64,000 nt of DNA from JAWWPG01 sp033850885 (GTDB lineage: Bacteria > Actinomycetota > Actinomycetes > Propionibacteriales > Nocardioidaceae). The notes under the pieces are model-generated. The model worked only from the letters and a program-made list of their open reading frames with translations. It was not told where the DNA came from and did not search any database. A program made the translations under genes and the position numbers. The stretch lies in NCBI GenBank assembly GCA_033850885.1, contig JAWWPG010000021.1, forward strand, positions 62,001-126,000, written 5' to 3'. This document shows positions 16,758 to 25,465 of this stretch, piece by piece. Each line of letters begins with the position of its first letter. Position 1 is the stretch's first letter.

Positions 16758-17333
16758 GTGACGTCCACGGCGAGTCTGCGGGCCACCGCCCACCCTCTTC
16801 GGCTGCGCATCCTCTCCCTGCTCACCGGGGCCGAGCTCAGTGCCGCCGAGATCGCCCGCGAGCTGGCCACCAGCCAGGCGAACGCCTCCTACCATGTGCG
16901 CGTCCTGGCGACGGCCGGCCTCGTTGTGCCGGCGGGAGAGGTGAAGATCCGAGGCGGGACGGCGAAGCGCTACCGCCACCCGTGGCGCGGGAAGGAGAGT
17001 GACCCAAGCGGTGCCCGGGGCCCAGGGGATGGCGGCCGCGCCCTCCTGGGACCGGCGGAACGTGCCGCGCGGCAGTCGCTGATCCGGGCCGTTGCCGACG
17101 AGCTCGTGAGACGAAGCAGCCAGCTCCGTGAAGGGCGAGCCTACCTGGCTGACGCCGAGCTGTGGGTCGACCTCGACTCCTGGCAGCGGACGGAGGAGCT
17201 GGTGGCCGAGGCGTCCGCCCTGATCCACGACGCCGCCCAACCTCCCCGCACCGAGGGCACGATCCGGGTCAACATGAGTGTCGTCCTGTTCCAGATGACC
17301 GAGTCTGCTGAGCAGGCCGGCCTGGGCCGATGA
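16758..17333 (+). CDS. ArsR-type winged-helix transcriptional regulator
   Basis: A 191-residue protein with an N-terminal winged helix: TAHPLRLRILSLL, then LSAAEIARELATSQANASYHVRVLATAGLV, the ArsR/HTH-20 pattern with the recognition helix in the second half (positions about 25-60, shown in part). The C-terminal 110 residues are helical and match no metal-site motif; there is no CxC near the helix, so arsenic or metal sensing is unlikely. The GTG at 16758 is chosen because a promoter-like TTGACA/TTGACT pair ends right before it; the frame is open further upstream without a better start. Its stop overlaps the transporter start (ATGA), a regulator-plus-exporter arrangement. A perfect palindrome just upstream is the likely operator. 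Confidence 0.8.
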   Translation: MTSTASLRATAHPLRLRILSLLTGAELSAAEIARELATSQANASYHVRVLATAGLVVPAGEVKIRGGTAKRYRHPWRGKESDPSGARGPGDGGRALLGPAERAARQSLIRAVADELVRRSSQLREGRAYLADAELWVDLDSWQRTEELVAEASALIHDAAQPPRTEGTIRVNMSVVLFQMTESAEQAGLGR

Positions 17334-18592
17334 GAATCCCGGACTCGCTCGCCCCGCTGCGGGACACCAGGTTCGCTTGGTTCTTCACCGGCCGGCTCAT
17401 CTCCACCATGGGCAGCGTGATGGCTCCCGTCGCCCTCACCTTCGCGGTTCTCGACCTCACCGACTCCCCGACCGCCCTCGGTGAGGTCCTCGCGGCCCGC
17501 AGCATCCCGCTCGTGCTCTTCCTCCTGGTCGGTGGTGTCGTCGCCGACCGGTTCTCACGTTCATTCGTCATGCAGGTGTCGCACCTCACGTCCGCGGCCA
17601 CCCAGGGACTGGTCGCCGGCCTGTTGCTCTCCGGGCATGCCCAGCTCTGGATGATCATCGTTCTCGAGGCGCTGAACGGCATCGTCTCCGCGTTCACCTT
17701 TCCCGCCATGCAGGGCGTGGTTCCGCTCGTCGTACCCCGCACTCACATCCAGCAGGCAAACGCGCTGCTGGGCTTCACGCGGAACGGGCTGGCGATCCTC
17801 GGACCAACGGTCGCCGCGATCATCGTCGTCACCGTGGGCGCGGGGTGGGCCATCGCGGTCGATGCCTCGACGTGGGCCATCGCGGCCGTCTGCATGTCAC
17901 GACTCGGGCTGCCCGGGGCCGGACGCGCCGAGAGCCGGCAGCCGTCGATGGTGCGCGAGCTCAAGGAGGGTTGGGCTGCGTTCACCCAGAACACGTGGGT
18001 CTGGGTCGTGGTCCTCGGTTTCGGCGTCATGAACGCGATCTACTCGGGCGCGTTCTTCACTCTCGGCCCGACGATCGCCAGGCGTACGGTCGGCGTCGAC
18101 GGCTGGGGCTACCTCCTGAGCAGCGAGGCCGCCGGGTTGGTCCTGATGACTCTCGTGATGCTGAAGCTGCGGTTTCGCTACCCGCTGCGCGCCGGCATGC
18201 TCGGCGTCACGCTGCTTGGCGGACCGATGCTGCTGCTCGGCGCGCATCCCGTCCTGCTGCCGTTGATCGCTGTCGCCTTCATCGCCGGGTGCGGCGTCGA
18301 GGTCTTCAGCATCGGCTGGCAGACCGCGCTACACGAGCACATCCCCAACGAGGTCCTGTCGAGGGTCTCGTCCTACGACGCCCTCGGGTCGTGGGTGGCG
18401 ATCCCGCTGGGCCAGCTGACGTTCGGCCCGTTGTCCCGCGTGTTCGACACGTCCGATCTGGTGGTCGTCAGCTCGATCGTCTTCTTCGTGGTTGCCCTAG
18501 CCACCCTGGCATCCGCCTCGGTTCGCAACCTGGAAATGGCACCGGACGGCAGGGTCGAAACCGTGTCGCCCGGGGCAGTCACCAACAAGTAG
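17330..18592 (+). CDS. MFS transporter (MFS_3/EntS-like)
   Basis: A 420-residue 12-helix major facilitator of the MFS_3 (EntS-like) group. It opens with PLRDTRFAWFFTGRLISTMGS, the usual start of this group, then VGGVVADRFSRSFVM (motif A variant), and in the middle VPRTHIQQANALLGFTRNGLAILGP (shown in part), which is characteristic. Relatives export siderophores, macrolides or other drugs; the substrate here is unknown. It overlaps the regulator gene by 4 bp and was probably acquired or kept with it as a unit. Its stop TAG forms the first bases of the TAGGCT -10 box that precedes the next gene. Confidence 0.85.
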   Translation: MRIPDSLAPLRDTRFAWFFTGRLISTMGSVMAPVALTFAVLDLTDSPTALGEVLAARSIPLVLFLLVGGVVADRFSRSFVMQVSHLTSAATQGLVAGLLLSGHAQLWMIIVLEALNGIVSAFTFPAMQGVVPLVVPRTHIQQANALLGFTRNGLAILGPTVAAIIVVTVGAGWAIAVDASTWAIAAVCMSRLGLPGAGRAESRQPSMVRELKEGWAAFTQNTWVWVVVLGFGVMNAIYSGAFFTLGPTIARRTVGVDGWGYLLSSEAAGLVLMTLVMLKLRFRYPLRAGMLGVTLLGGPMLLLGAHPVLLPLIAVAFIAGCGVEVFSIGWQTALHEHIPNEVLSRVSSYDALGSWVAIPLGQLTFGPLSRVFDTSDLVVVSSIVFFVVALATLASASVRNLEMAPDGRVETVSPGAVTNK

Positions 18593-18595
18593 GCT
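18590..18595 (+). promoter_or_regulatory. -10 box of a likely leaderless promoter (oligopeptidase gene)
   Basis: TAGGCT, 6 nt before the GTG at 18602, with no Shine-Dalgarno between. The distance would place the first transcribed base at the start codon. It uses the stop codon of the preceding transporter gene as part of the box. No convincing -35 is seen. Confidence 0.45.
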
Positions 18596-18601
18596 CGCGC
18601 G

Positions 18602-20743
18602 GTGACCGAGACCTCCGCATCTTCCGCGCCGGTACCGCCGGTCGCCACCCGAGTGCCCACGACCCGCACCTTCCACGGCGACACCTTCATCGACAGCTAC
18701 GAGTGGCTGCGCGACAAGGAGAGTCCAGACACCGTTGCCTATCTCGAGGCCGAGAACGCTTACACACAAGTGATGAACGCGCACCTGGGGGAGCTGCGGG
18801 AGGCGGTGTTCACCGAGATCAAGAGTCGCACGCAAGAGACCGACCTGTCCGTCCCGAGCCGAACAGGTGACTTCTGGTACTACTCGCGAACGTTCGAAGG
18901 TCAGCAGTACCCCATCCTGTGCCGGCTCCGCGTCGCTGATCCCGACGACTGGACACCGCCGGTCCTGGAACCCGACCGGAGCGCTGATGACGAGCAGATC
19001 TTGCTGGACTGCAACAAGCAGGCTGTCGGCCACGACTTCTTCGCGCTCTGCGCCTTCGCCGTCAGCCTGGACGGATCCCAACTCGCCTACTCGACAGATG
19101 TCGTCGGCGACGAACGCTTCACGATCCGCATTCTCGACGTCGGCTCGGGACGTCTGCTTCCCGACGAGATACCGAACACGATGCACGGCGCAATCTGGTC
19201 CGCTTCGGGGTCACACCTCTTCTACACAACTGTCGACGATGCGTGGAGACCCGAGAAGGTATGGCGCCACCAGGTCGGGCTTCCAGGCGTGCAGGAGGAC
19301 GTCTGCGTGTTCCACGAGACCGATGAGAAGTTCTGGGTGTCCGTCGATCGGACCACGTCCGACCGATTCATCGTCATCGGCTCGGGATCGCGGGTGACGT
19401 CAGAGGCCCGAGTCTTGGACGCCGCCGACCCGACCGCGGTCCCGGTGGTCGTGATCACGCGACAGGACGGCGTGGAGTACGACATCGAGCATGTCGTCAC
19501 CGGCGGTATCGACCGGTGGCTCGTGCTGCACAACCGGGAGGCACAGAACTTCACCCTGGGTATCGGTGACCTCGGCCTGCGCTCGCTCGACGACCTCGAG
19601 ACGGTGGTCGCCCCTGACCCTCGGGTGCGGCTCACGGACATGCACGTGTCTCGGGACACTGTCGCCGTCAACTTGCGTGAGGATGCGCTTGCCCAGGTCC
19701 GCGTCTTTCCGGTCGGCGAGCGCGGGCTCGGGCAGGGTGCGAACATCACCTTCGATGAGACCATGTTCAGTGCCCGGGCGACCGAGTTCTCCGATTGGCA
19801 GCAGCCCCTTGTCCGGCTCAGCTACGAGTCCTGGCTCACGCCGCGCACCGTCATCGACTACGACCCACGGACGGGGAAGCGCCTTGTCCGCAAGCAGCAA
19901 CCCGTCATCGGGTACGACCCAAGCCAGTTCAGGCAGCTCCGCGAATGGGTCCGATCCCGGGACGGGGTCGACGTACCCGTCTCGATCGTGCACCACAAGG
20001 ACGTCAGCGTGCACGACAATGCACCGTGCCTGCTGTACGGCTACGGGTCCTACGAGATCAGCGTCGACCCCTCCATGCGCATACCGGTGGTGTCCCTCCT
20101 CGAGCGCGGCATGGTCTTCGCCGTCGCCCACGTCAGAGGCGGTGGCGAGATGGGACGCGGGTGGTACGAGCACGGCAAGCTGCTGGAGAAAAAGAACACG
20201 TTCAACGACTTCGTCGACAGTGCTCGTCATCTCGTCGACACCGGATGGACCTCAACGGACAGGCTCGTCGCCCATGGCGGCAGTGCCGGCGGCCTGCTGA
20301 TGGGTGCGGTCGCGAACCAGGCACCGGACCTCTTCGCGGGGGTCGTCTGTCACGTTCCGTTCGTCGATGCGCTCACGTCGATCCTGAAGCCGGATCTGCC
20401 GCTCACCGTTATCGAGTGGGACGAGTGGGGTGACCCGCTCCACGACCCCGAGGTCTACGCCTACATGAAGTCGTACACGCCGTACGAGAACGTGTCAGCC
20501 ACCGAGTACCCGGCTATCTACTCCCTCACGTCCATCAACGACACGAGGGTCTTGTACGTCGAGCCTGCCAAGTGGACCGCCCAGCTCAGGGCCACCACAA
20601 CGGGATCCCGGCCGATCCTCTTCAAGTGCGAGATGTCGGCCGGCCACGGCGGGGCCAGCGGCCGCTATGACTTCTGGCGCGAGACTGCCGACTACCTGGC
20701 GTGGGTCATCGACGTTGCCGGCGCTCGAACGACCGTCTCGTAG
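18602..20743 (+). CDS. S9A prolyl oligopeptidase-family peptidase (oligopeptidase B-like)
   Basis: A 713-residue serine peptidase. Residues 1-430 form the beta-propeller cap, starting with FHGDTFIDSYEWLRDKESPD, typical of oligopeptidase B. The alpha/beta-hydrolase domain follows, with GYGSYEISVDPSM near 480 and the nucleophile motif HGGSAGG with Ser561. The rest of the triad is Asp647 (INDTRV) and His682 (SAGHGG). Such enzymes cut short peptides after basic residues in the cytoplasm; the exact specificity is inferred from overall similarity. The length matches the family. The GTG start sits 6 nt after a TANNNT box and has no ribosome site, suggesting leaderless translation. The opposite strand is open over long stretches but carries no protein-like sequence. 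Confidence 0.9.
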   Translation: MTETSASSAPVPPVATRVPTTRTFHGDTFIDSYEWLRDKESPDTVAYLEAENAYTQVMNAHLGELREAVFTEIKSRTQETDLSVPSRTGDFWYYSRTFEGQQYPILCRLRVADPDDWTPPVLEPDRSADDEQILLDCNKQAVGHDFFALCAFAVSLDGSQLAYSTDVVGDERFTIRILDVGSGRLLPDEIPNTMHGAIWSASGSHLFYTTVDDAWRPEKVWRHQVGLPGVQEDVCVFHETDEKFWVSVDRTTSDRFIVIGSGSRVTSEARVLDAADPTAVPVVVITRQDGVEYDIEHVVTGGIDRWLVLHNREAQNFTLGIGDLGLRSLDDLETVVAPDPRVRLTDMHVSRDTVAVNLREDALAQVRVFPVGERGLGQGANITFDETMFSARATEFSDWQQPLVRLSYESWLTPRTVIDYDPRTGKRLVRKQQPVIGYDPSQFRQLREWVRSRDGVDVPVSIVHHKDVSVHDNAPCLLYGYGSYEISVDPSMRIPVVSLLERGMVFAVAHVRGGGEMGRGWYEHGKLLEKKNTFNDFVDSARHLVDTGWTSTDRLVAHGGSAGGLLMGAVANQAPDLFAGVVCHVPFVDALTSILKPDLPLTVIEWDEWGDPLHDPEVYAYMKSYTPYENVSATEYPAIYSLTSINDTRVLYVEPAKWTAQLRATTTGSRPILFKCEMSAGHGGASGRYDFWRETADYLAWVIDVAGARTTVS

Positions 20744-20916
20744 CCGTGTAAGAAGCTCCTGAGAAGGGCAACTCCGCCGTGGAACGGCTCGTCTAGTAGG
20801 TATCCCACCGCCGGTGGGGCAGCCAAGAGACACCAAGAGCCACGCAGACAGGAATCTCTCGGCGACCAGTTGCGTTGTTCATCATACCTGGCAAATGCAG
20901 GAGGAGAGGAGTCCCG

Positions 20917-21882
20917 GTGGCCACAAGTCGCACAGGAACACTCGATTCGCGTGAACACTCGATCGAGGGCCGTGACAGCGTCGGTCTGTACCTAGACGAG
21001 ATCGCTCGTACGCCGCTGCTCGACGCCGCCACCGAGGTGGAGCTGTCGAAGACCATCGAGGCCGGCCTGTACGCCGAGCACCTGCTCGAAACCGGTCAGA
21101 TCGGGCGAGCCAAGGGCGGTGCGCCCAAGCGCGCGACCCGCGAGGAGCTCGAGTGGCTTGCTGCCGAAGGCGAGCGCGCCATCCAGCGTTTCATCCAGGC
21201 CAACCTGAGGCTGGTCGTGTCGATCGCCCGCAAGTACGGCAGGTCAGCGATGCCGATGCTGGACCTCGTCCAGGAGGGCAACACCGGCCTGATCCGGGCC
21301 GTCGAGAAGTTCGACTTCGTCAAGGGATTCAAGTTCTCGACGTACGCCACCTGGTGGGTGCGTCAGGCGATCACCCGGGGAATCGCCCAGCAGGCCCGAG
21401 TCGTTCGGCTCCCGGTGCACGTCGTCGAGGAGCTCAACCAGATCGGCTCGGCGCGGCGCAACCTCGAACGGCAGCTGGGACGCGATCCCGAGCCTGCCGA
21501 GCTGGCAGTCGAGCTCGAGATGAGCGTCGAGAGGGTTCTCGACCTGATGGCGTGGGGACGCGACCATGTGAGCCTCGACACCCCGGTGGACGAGGACGGC
21601 GACACGTCCCTCGGTGACCTGGTCGCCCGCGAGACCACGCCCGGCCCCGACTCCGCCGTCCTCGACGACGAGTCACGACGCAGGCTGGACGACCTCGTCG
21701 AGCTGCTCGACCCCCGCTCCGCCGACGTGATCAGGTCGCGGTACGGCCTGGTCGACGGTCGCCAGGAGAAGCTGGCCGACATCGGCGCCCGCCACGGCGT
21801 GTCCGCGGAGCGCGTCCGCCAGCTCGAGCGCGAGGCGCTGGCCCAGCTGCGCAAGCTCGCCGACCCGGACCTCGCCGCCTAG
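20917..21882 (+). CDS. Group 2 sigma-70 factor (SigB/HrdA-like)
   Basis: A 321-residue sigma factor of the primary-like but non-essential class. Region 1.2 is DSVGLYLDEIARTPLLD. Region 2 carries NLRLVVSIARKYGRSAMPML and GLIRAVEKFDFVKGFKFS, identical in pattern to RpoD. Region 3 has VRLPVHVVEELNQIGSARR, and region 4.2 ends with EKLADIGARHGVSAERVRQLE. It lacks the long N-terminal extension of the primary factor, so it should serve a subset of promoters, perhaps in stress or stationary phase as known for mycobacterial SigB. The GTG start is fixed by a strong ribosome site (AGGAGGAGAGGAG, 5 nt before). A TTG 14 codons upstream is in frame but unlikely. A hairpin at its stop is shared with convergent coaE. 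Confidence 0.93.
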   Translation: MATSRTGTLDSREHSIEGRDSVGLYLDEIARTPLLDAATEVELSKTIEAGLYAEHLLETGQIGRAKGGAPKRATREELEWLAAEGERAIQRFIQANLRLVVSIARKYGRSAMPMLDLVQEGNTGLIRAVEKFDFVKGFKFSTYATWWVRQAITRGIAQQARVVRLPVHVVEELNQIGSARRNLERQLGRDPEPAELAVELEMSVERVLDLMAWGRDHVSLDTPVDEDGDTSLGDLVARETTPGPDSAVLDDESRRRLDDLVELLDPRSADVIRSRYGLVDGRQEKLADIGARHGVSAERVRQLEREALAQLRKLADPDLAA

Positions 21883-21898
21883 CCTGCTAGGCGGTGAG
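21871..21898. terminator. Bidirectional hairpin over both stop codons (sigma gene / coaE)
   Basis: Thirteen-base arms CTCGCCGCCTAGC and GCTAGGCGGTGAG with one mismatch, separated by 2 nt. The TAG stop of the sigma gene (21880-21882) lies in the left arm and the TAG of coaE (21887-21889, reverse strand) in the right. No T-tract follows on either side, so it is a stem rather than a classical intrinsic terminator, as is common in actinobacteria. Confidence 0.6.
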
Positions 21899-22474
21899 GT
21901 CCTGCCAGAGACGGTCGACGCTGGCCAGCAGGTCAGCACGTGATCCGTTGTTGACGATCACGGCGTCAGCCGCGGCCAGCCGGCGCTCCCGCGAGGTCTG
22001 GGCCGCGATCCGGCCGACGGCCTCGTCGTCCGGCATGTGACGCAGCTCGCGAAGCCGTCGGCGCTGCACGTCCTCGTCGACATCGATGACCACGACGGCG
22101 TCGAACAAGGCGTCCTGTCCGGACTCGACGAGCAACGGGATGTCGTGCACCACCACCGCATCCCGAGGTAACGCGGCCTCGATCTCGGCGGTGCGCTGCC
22201 GAACGAGCGGGTGGATGACGGCCTCGAGGCGGCGGCGGGCGTCGTCGTCGTCGAACACCCTGCGGGCAAGGGCCTGCCGGTCCAAGGAGCCATCGCCCGT
22301 CAGCACGTCGTTCCCGAACTGCCGCACGACCGCCGCAAGTCCCGGAGTGCCCGGTCGCACCACCTCGCGCGCGAGCAGGTCTGCGTCGATGACGACAGCC
22401 CCCAGCTCGGCCAGCCGCTCGCTGACCGTTGACTTGCCCGAGGCGATCCCGCCTGTGAGGCCGATCCTTTTCAC
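21887..22474 (-). CDS. coaE: Dephospho-CoA kinase
   Basis: A 195-residue kinase for the last step of coenzyme A synthesis, adding the 3'-phosphate of dephospho-CoA with ATP. The P-loop GLTGGIASGKSTVS is at residue 5, followed by VIDADLLAREVV (substrate Asp pair), the lid-region HPLVRQR and the IPLLVESG strand. This is the short form, without the C-terminal UPF0157/GrpB domain found in many actinobacterial CoaE proteins. The start is GTG, preceded by GAGGTGAG. The gene lies 11 bp after the secreted SGNH hydrolase gene on the same strand. Its 3' end forms one arm of the hairpin shared with the sigma gene. Confidence 0.95.
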   Translation of the reverse strand: MKRIGLTGGIASGKSTVSERLAELGAVVIDADLLAREVVRPGTPGLAAVVRQFGNDVLTGDGSLDRQALARRVFDDDDARRRLEAVIHPLVRQRTAEIEAALPRDAVVVHDIPLLVESGQDALFDAVVVIDVDEDVQRRRLRELRHMPDDEAVGRIAAQTSRERRLAAADAVIVNNGSRADLLASVDRLWQDLTA

Positions 22475-22485
22475 GGTGTCTCACC

Positions 22486-23694
22486 TCAGCCGGTCAGGGT
22501 CATCTTCGGCTCGTGGCCCGACATCGCCGTACCGTCCCGCACACAGGAGACCCTCGCGACCGGGGGGTGCATGATGACCTGTCGCAGGCAGCTCCGTTCC
22601 GCTGCGGTGCCCCAGTAGTTGGGGTGCGCCGACTCCTGGATCCTCCAGGGGGTTGCGTCGAGGTAGACCGCGTTCACCCACTCGAGGGCGGAGGCGGCGC
22701 CCGGCGAGCGCCACGACGCCAACCCGCTCTCCTGCAGCTGGGCCGAGCCCCTCTCGCACAGCCGATGGCCGGCGAAGGCCCGGCTGAGGTCGAGCAGCGT
22801 CATGTTGTGGTCACCACTCGCGGCGACCGCCTTCCGCACCGCACCGTTGATCGCCGGGAGCACGGTCGAGTTCGCCCAGGTCGCATCCCGGTCGTAGAAC
22901 GGGCAACCGCCGAGCTGGAAACGCGCCGCGAAGGTCGGCGGGTACCGGAACCGGTCGCCCGGCGGCACGGGCGAAGGGTAGGTCTGGACGACGATGCGGT
23001 AGTCCGACGGCGAGGACCCTGCCCGGCGCATGGCCGTTGTGATGTTGGTGATAGCGCCCTCGATCTGGCGTTGCACGTCGGCCACGTGGCTCGGCGAGAA
23101 GTACGCCGCGAGCGCCGGATCCTCGCTGCAGTAGGTGTGGGCTCCCACCGACGACTTCAGAAAGTCCTCGACACACCGCGTCAACACCGTTGCGAAGCTG
23201 AAGTTGTTGCCGCCGATCGACAGCACGACCGCGGTCACCTGGTGGATGCTGGCGAACCGCTCGAGCAGCAGGGCCTGTCCGGCCGACCTCCCCCGGTGAT
23301 GGAAGTCGACCCCCGGCGTGACGGACGCGCCGTCCGTCGTGGTGGCCGTCTCTGCCCCCGAGCAGGCGAGGTTCTTCCCCCGAAGGTCGGCATAGTCGAT
23401 CTCCACCTCGGGGCGGATGGCACGATCACAATCCCGCGCGTTCTCGTGGTGCCGCTGACGTCCATAAGCGAACGGACCGAGCGCGTCGACCTGCTTCGGG
23501 CTGCCGTCGGTGTTCCCCGCCCAGCGCGCCCCCTCGCCGGAGATGTAGCTGTCACCCAGGCTGACAACCCAGCGCACCCCGGACCGGGAGGTCCCGACGT
23601 CGGTCGACGAGCCGTTCGGCGGACTGCTGCATGCGGCGGCAGCCAGCAGGGCGCCGATGGCAGCCGTCGCGAGAGCTATCCGTCGGCCGGGCAC
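22486..23694 (-). CDS. Secreted SGNH/GDSL-family hydrolase, predicted lipoprotein
   Basis: A 402-residue exported hydrolase. The N-terminus has a signal peptide with a lipobox ending in LAAAAC at about residue 22, so lipid anchoring is likely. The catalytic block I is VVSLGDSYISGEGARW (nucleophile Ser in GDSY, near residue 48), block III is SIGGNNFSF (near 162), and block V is probably ESAHPNYWGTAAE near 360, supplying Asp/His-like residues. About ten Cys in the mature part suggest disulfides. The substrate is not predictable; related proteins are esterases or lipases that act on lipids or cell-wall acyl groups. The GTG start lies 6 nt after TAGCGT and lacks a ribosome site. It is upstream of coaE. 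Confidence 0.82.
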   Translation of the reverse strand: MPGRRIALATAAIGALLAAAACSSPPNGSSTDVGTSRSGVRWVVSLGDSYISGEGARWAGNTDGSPKQVDALGPFAYGRQRHHENARDCDRAIRPEVEIDYADLRGKNLACSGAETATTTDGASVTPGVDFHHRGRSAGQALLLERFASIHQVTAVVLSIGGNNFSFATVLTRCVEDFLKSSVGAHTYCSEDPALAAYFSPSHVADVQRQIEGAITNITTAMRRAGSSPSDYRIVVQTYPSPVPPGDRFRYPPTFAARFQLGGCPFYDRDATWANSTVLPAINGAVRKAVAASGDHNMTLLDLSRAFAGHRLCERGSAQLQESGLASWRSPGAASALEWVNAVYLDATPWRIQESAHPNYWGTAAERSCLRQVIMHPPVARVSCVRDGTAMSGHEPKMTLTG

Positions 23695-23700
23695 GGCCCA

Positions 23701-23706
23701 ACGCTA
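23701..23706 (-). promoter_or_regulatory. -10 box of a likely leaderless promoter (SGNH hydrolase gene)
   Basis: TAGCGT on the minus strand, 6 nt before the GTG at 23694, with no Shine-Dalgarno between. It lies in the 51-bp gap after rpsA, whose stop is at 23746. Confidence 0.4.
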
Positions 23707-23745
23707 CGTGATGAGACCAAGGCTCGACGGTGCTGACGCGTCGCG

Positions 23746-25254
23746 TTACTGGCCGCCGGTGAGCTTCTCGCGCAGTGCCTGCAGCGCCTCGTCACTCGCG
23801 AGCGAGCCTTCGGCCGGCCGGGGAGTGGCGTCGCCTGGGGTGGCGGGAGTATCCGTGCCGGCCACGTCGGTCGTGTCCGACGAGTACGACGACGCCTCGC
23901 CCGCTTCGACGTCGGCCTTCTTGGCCTCCTGGATCTGCCTCTTGTGGGCTTCCCAGCGGTCGTGCGCCTCGGCGTACTGCTTCTCCCAGGTTGCCTTCTG
24001 CTCCTCGTAACCCTCGCGCCACTCGCCGGTCTCCGCGTCGAACCCCTCGGGGTAGAGGTAGTTGCCCTGCTCGTCGTACGAGGCTGCCATCCCGTAGAGC
24101 GTCGGGTCGAAGTCGTCGGACGTGTCGTCGACACCCTCGTTGGCCTGCTTGAGCGACAGCGAGATGCGGCGCCGTTCGAGGTCGATGTCGATGATCTTGA
24201 CCATCACGTCGTCGTTGACCTGGACGACCTGCTCAGGGATCTCCACGTGGCGCTCGGCCAGCTCGGAGATGTGGACCAGGCCCTCGATGCCCTCGTCCAC
24301 GCGGACGAACGCGCCGAACGGAACGAGCTTGGTGACCTTGCCCGGCACGATCTGGCCCATCTGGTGGGTCCGGGCGAACTGCTGCCACGGGTCCTCCTGG
24401 GTGGCCTTGAGCGACAGTGAGACCCGCTCGCGGTCCATGTCCACGTCGAGGACCTCGACGGTGACCTCCTGTCCCACTTCGACGACCTCGCTCGGGTGGT
24501 CGATGTGCTTCCAGGACAGCTCGGAGACGTGCACCAGGCCGTCGACGCCGCCGAGGTCGACGAACGCACCGAAGTTGACGATCGACGACACGATCCCGGG
24601 ACGGATCTGCCCGGGCTGCAGCTGGGTGAGGAAGTTCTGCCGGACCTCGGACTGGGTCTGCTCGAGCCAGGCGCGGCGAGACAGCACCACGTTGTTGCGG
24701 TTCTTGTCGAGCTCGATGATCTTCGCCTCGAGCTCCTTGCCGACGTACGGCTGAAGGTCTCGCACCCGGCGCATCTCGACGAGCGAGGCGGGAAGGAAGC
24801 CCCGCAGGCCGATGTCGATGATGAGACCACCCTTGACGACCTCGATGACCGTGCCGGTGACGATGCCGTCCTCGTCCTTGATCTTCTCGATCGTGCCCCA
24901 CGCCCGTTCGTACTGGGCGCGCTTCTTGGACAGGATCAGCCGGCCCTCCTTGTCCTCCTTCTGGAGGACGAGCGCCTCTACCTTGTCGCCTACCGAGACG
25001 ACCTCGCTGGGGTCGACGTCGTGCTTGATCGAGAGCTCACGGGAGGGGATCACACCCTCGGTCTTGTAGCCGATGTCGAGCAGCACCTCGTCCCGGTCGA
25101 CCTTGACGATGGTGCCTTCGACGATGTCCCCGTCGTCGAAGTACTTGATTGTCGCGTCGATAGCGGCGAGGAAGTCTTCAGCCGAACCGATGTCGTTTAC
25201 CGCGACCTGCGGTGTCTCCTGTGCGGCTGGAGGGGCCTCGATGCTGCTCGTCAT
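23746..25254 (-). CDS. rpsA: 30S ribosomal protein S1
   Basis: A 502-residue protein with four S1 OB-fold repeats. They begin near residues 38 (DGDIVEGTIVKVDRDEVLLD), 120 (GTVIEVVKGGLIIDIGLRGF), 208 (RPGIVSSIVNFGAFVDLGG) and 293 (VPGKVTKLVPFGAFVRVDEG). A disordered, acidic tail of about 130 residues follows. Four repeats and an extended tail are the high-GC Gram-positive form, against six repeats in proteobacteria. It binds mRNA on the 30S subunit and helps initiation on structured or SD-bearing leaders. The ATG is preceded at some distance by CGGAG. The 211-bp region upstream (25255-25465) holds a candidate promoter and no other gene. Confidence 0.97.
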   Translation of the reverse strand: MTSSIEAPPAAQETPQVAVNDIGSAEDFLAAIDATIKYFDDGDIVEGTIVKVDRDEVLLDIGYKTEGVIPSRELSIKHDVDPSEVVSVGDKVEALVLQKEDKEGRLILSKKRAQYERAWGTIEKIKDEDGIVTGTVIEVVKGGLIIDIGLRGFLPASLVEMRRVRDLQPYVGKELEAKIIELDKNRNNVVLSRRAWLEQTQSEVRQNFLTQLQPGQIRPGIVSSIVNFGAFVDLGGVDGLVHVSELSWKHIDHPSEVVEVGQEVTVEVLDVDMDRERVSLSLKATQEDPWQQFARTHQMGQIVPGKVTKLVPFGAFVRVDEGIEGLVHISELAERHVEIPEQVVQVNDDVMVKIIDIDLERRRISLSLKQANEGVDDTSDDFDPTLYGMAASYDEQGNYLYPEGFDAETGEWREGYEEQKATWEKQYAEAHDRWEAHKRQIQEAKKADVEAGEASSYSSDTTDVAGTDTPATPGDATPRPAEGSLASDEALQALREKLTGGQ

Positions 25255-25416
25255 AAGGATGTGGGAACTCCGTTGGATGAATGATGTTGTGCGTGCGCGC
25301 GAAAGGCCCTTGGATCGCGTCCACCGAGTGACCCGGGCCAGAACGTGGCCTGGTCGATAGAGTTACGAGCACGGCCTGCTCCGTCTGAGGTCATGCAGGC
25401 CCAAAGCGCAGGGCCT

Positions 25417-25446
25417 AGAATACGGCGTTTGCGTCGTGCCGGGCAA
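25417..25446 (-). promoter_or_regulatory. Candidate sigma-70 promoter of rpsA
   Basis: On the minus strand TTGCCC (25441-25446) and TATTCT (25417-25422) are separated by 18 bp, a fair match to a housekeeping promoter. It would give an untranslated leader of about 155 nt. It sits in the only long gap upstream of rpsA. The match is moderate and the leader shows no riboswitch I recognise. Confidence 0.35.
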
Positions 25447-25465
25447 CCTGGTCGCCTGCGAAGGG

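Noticed and set aside
25255..25465. Possible riboswitch or autoregulatory leader of rpsA
   Set aside because: I find no conserved riboswitch core or clear stem series; only a moderate promoter match is supportable.
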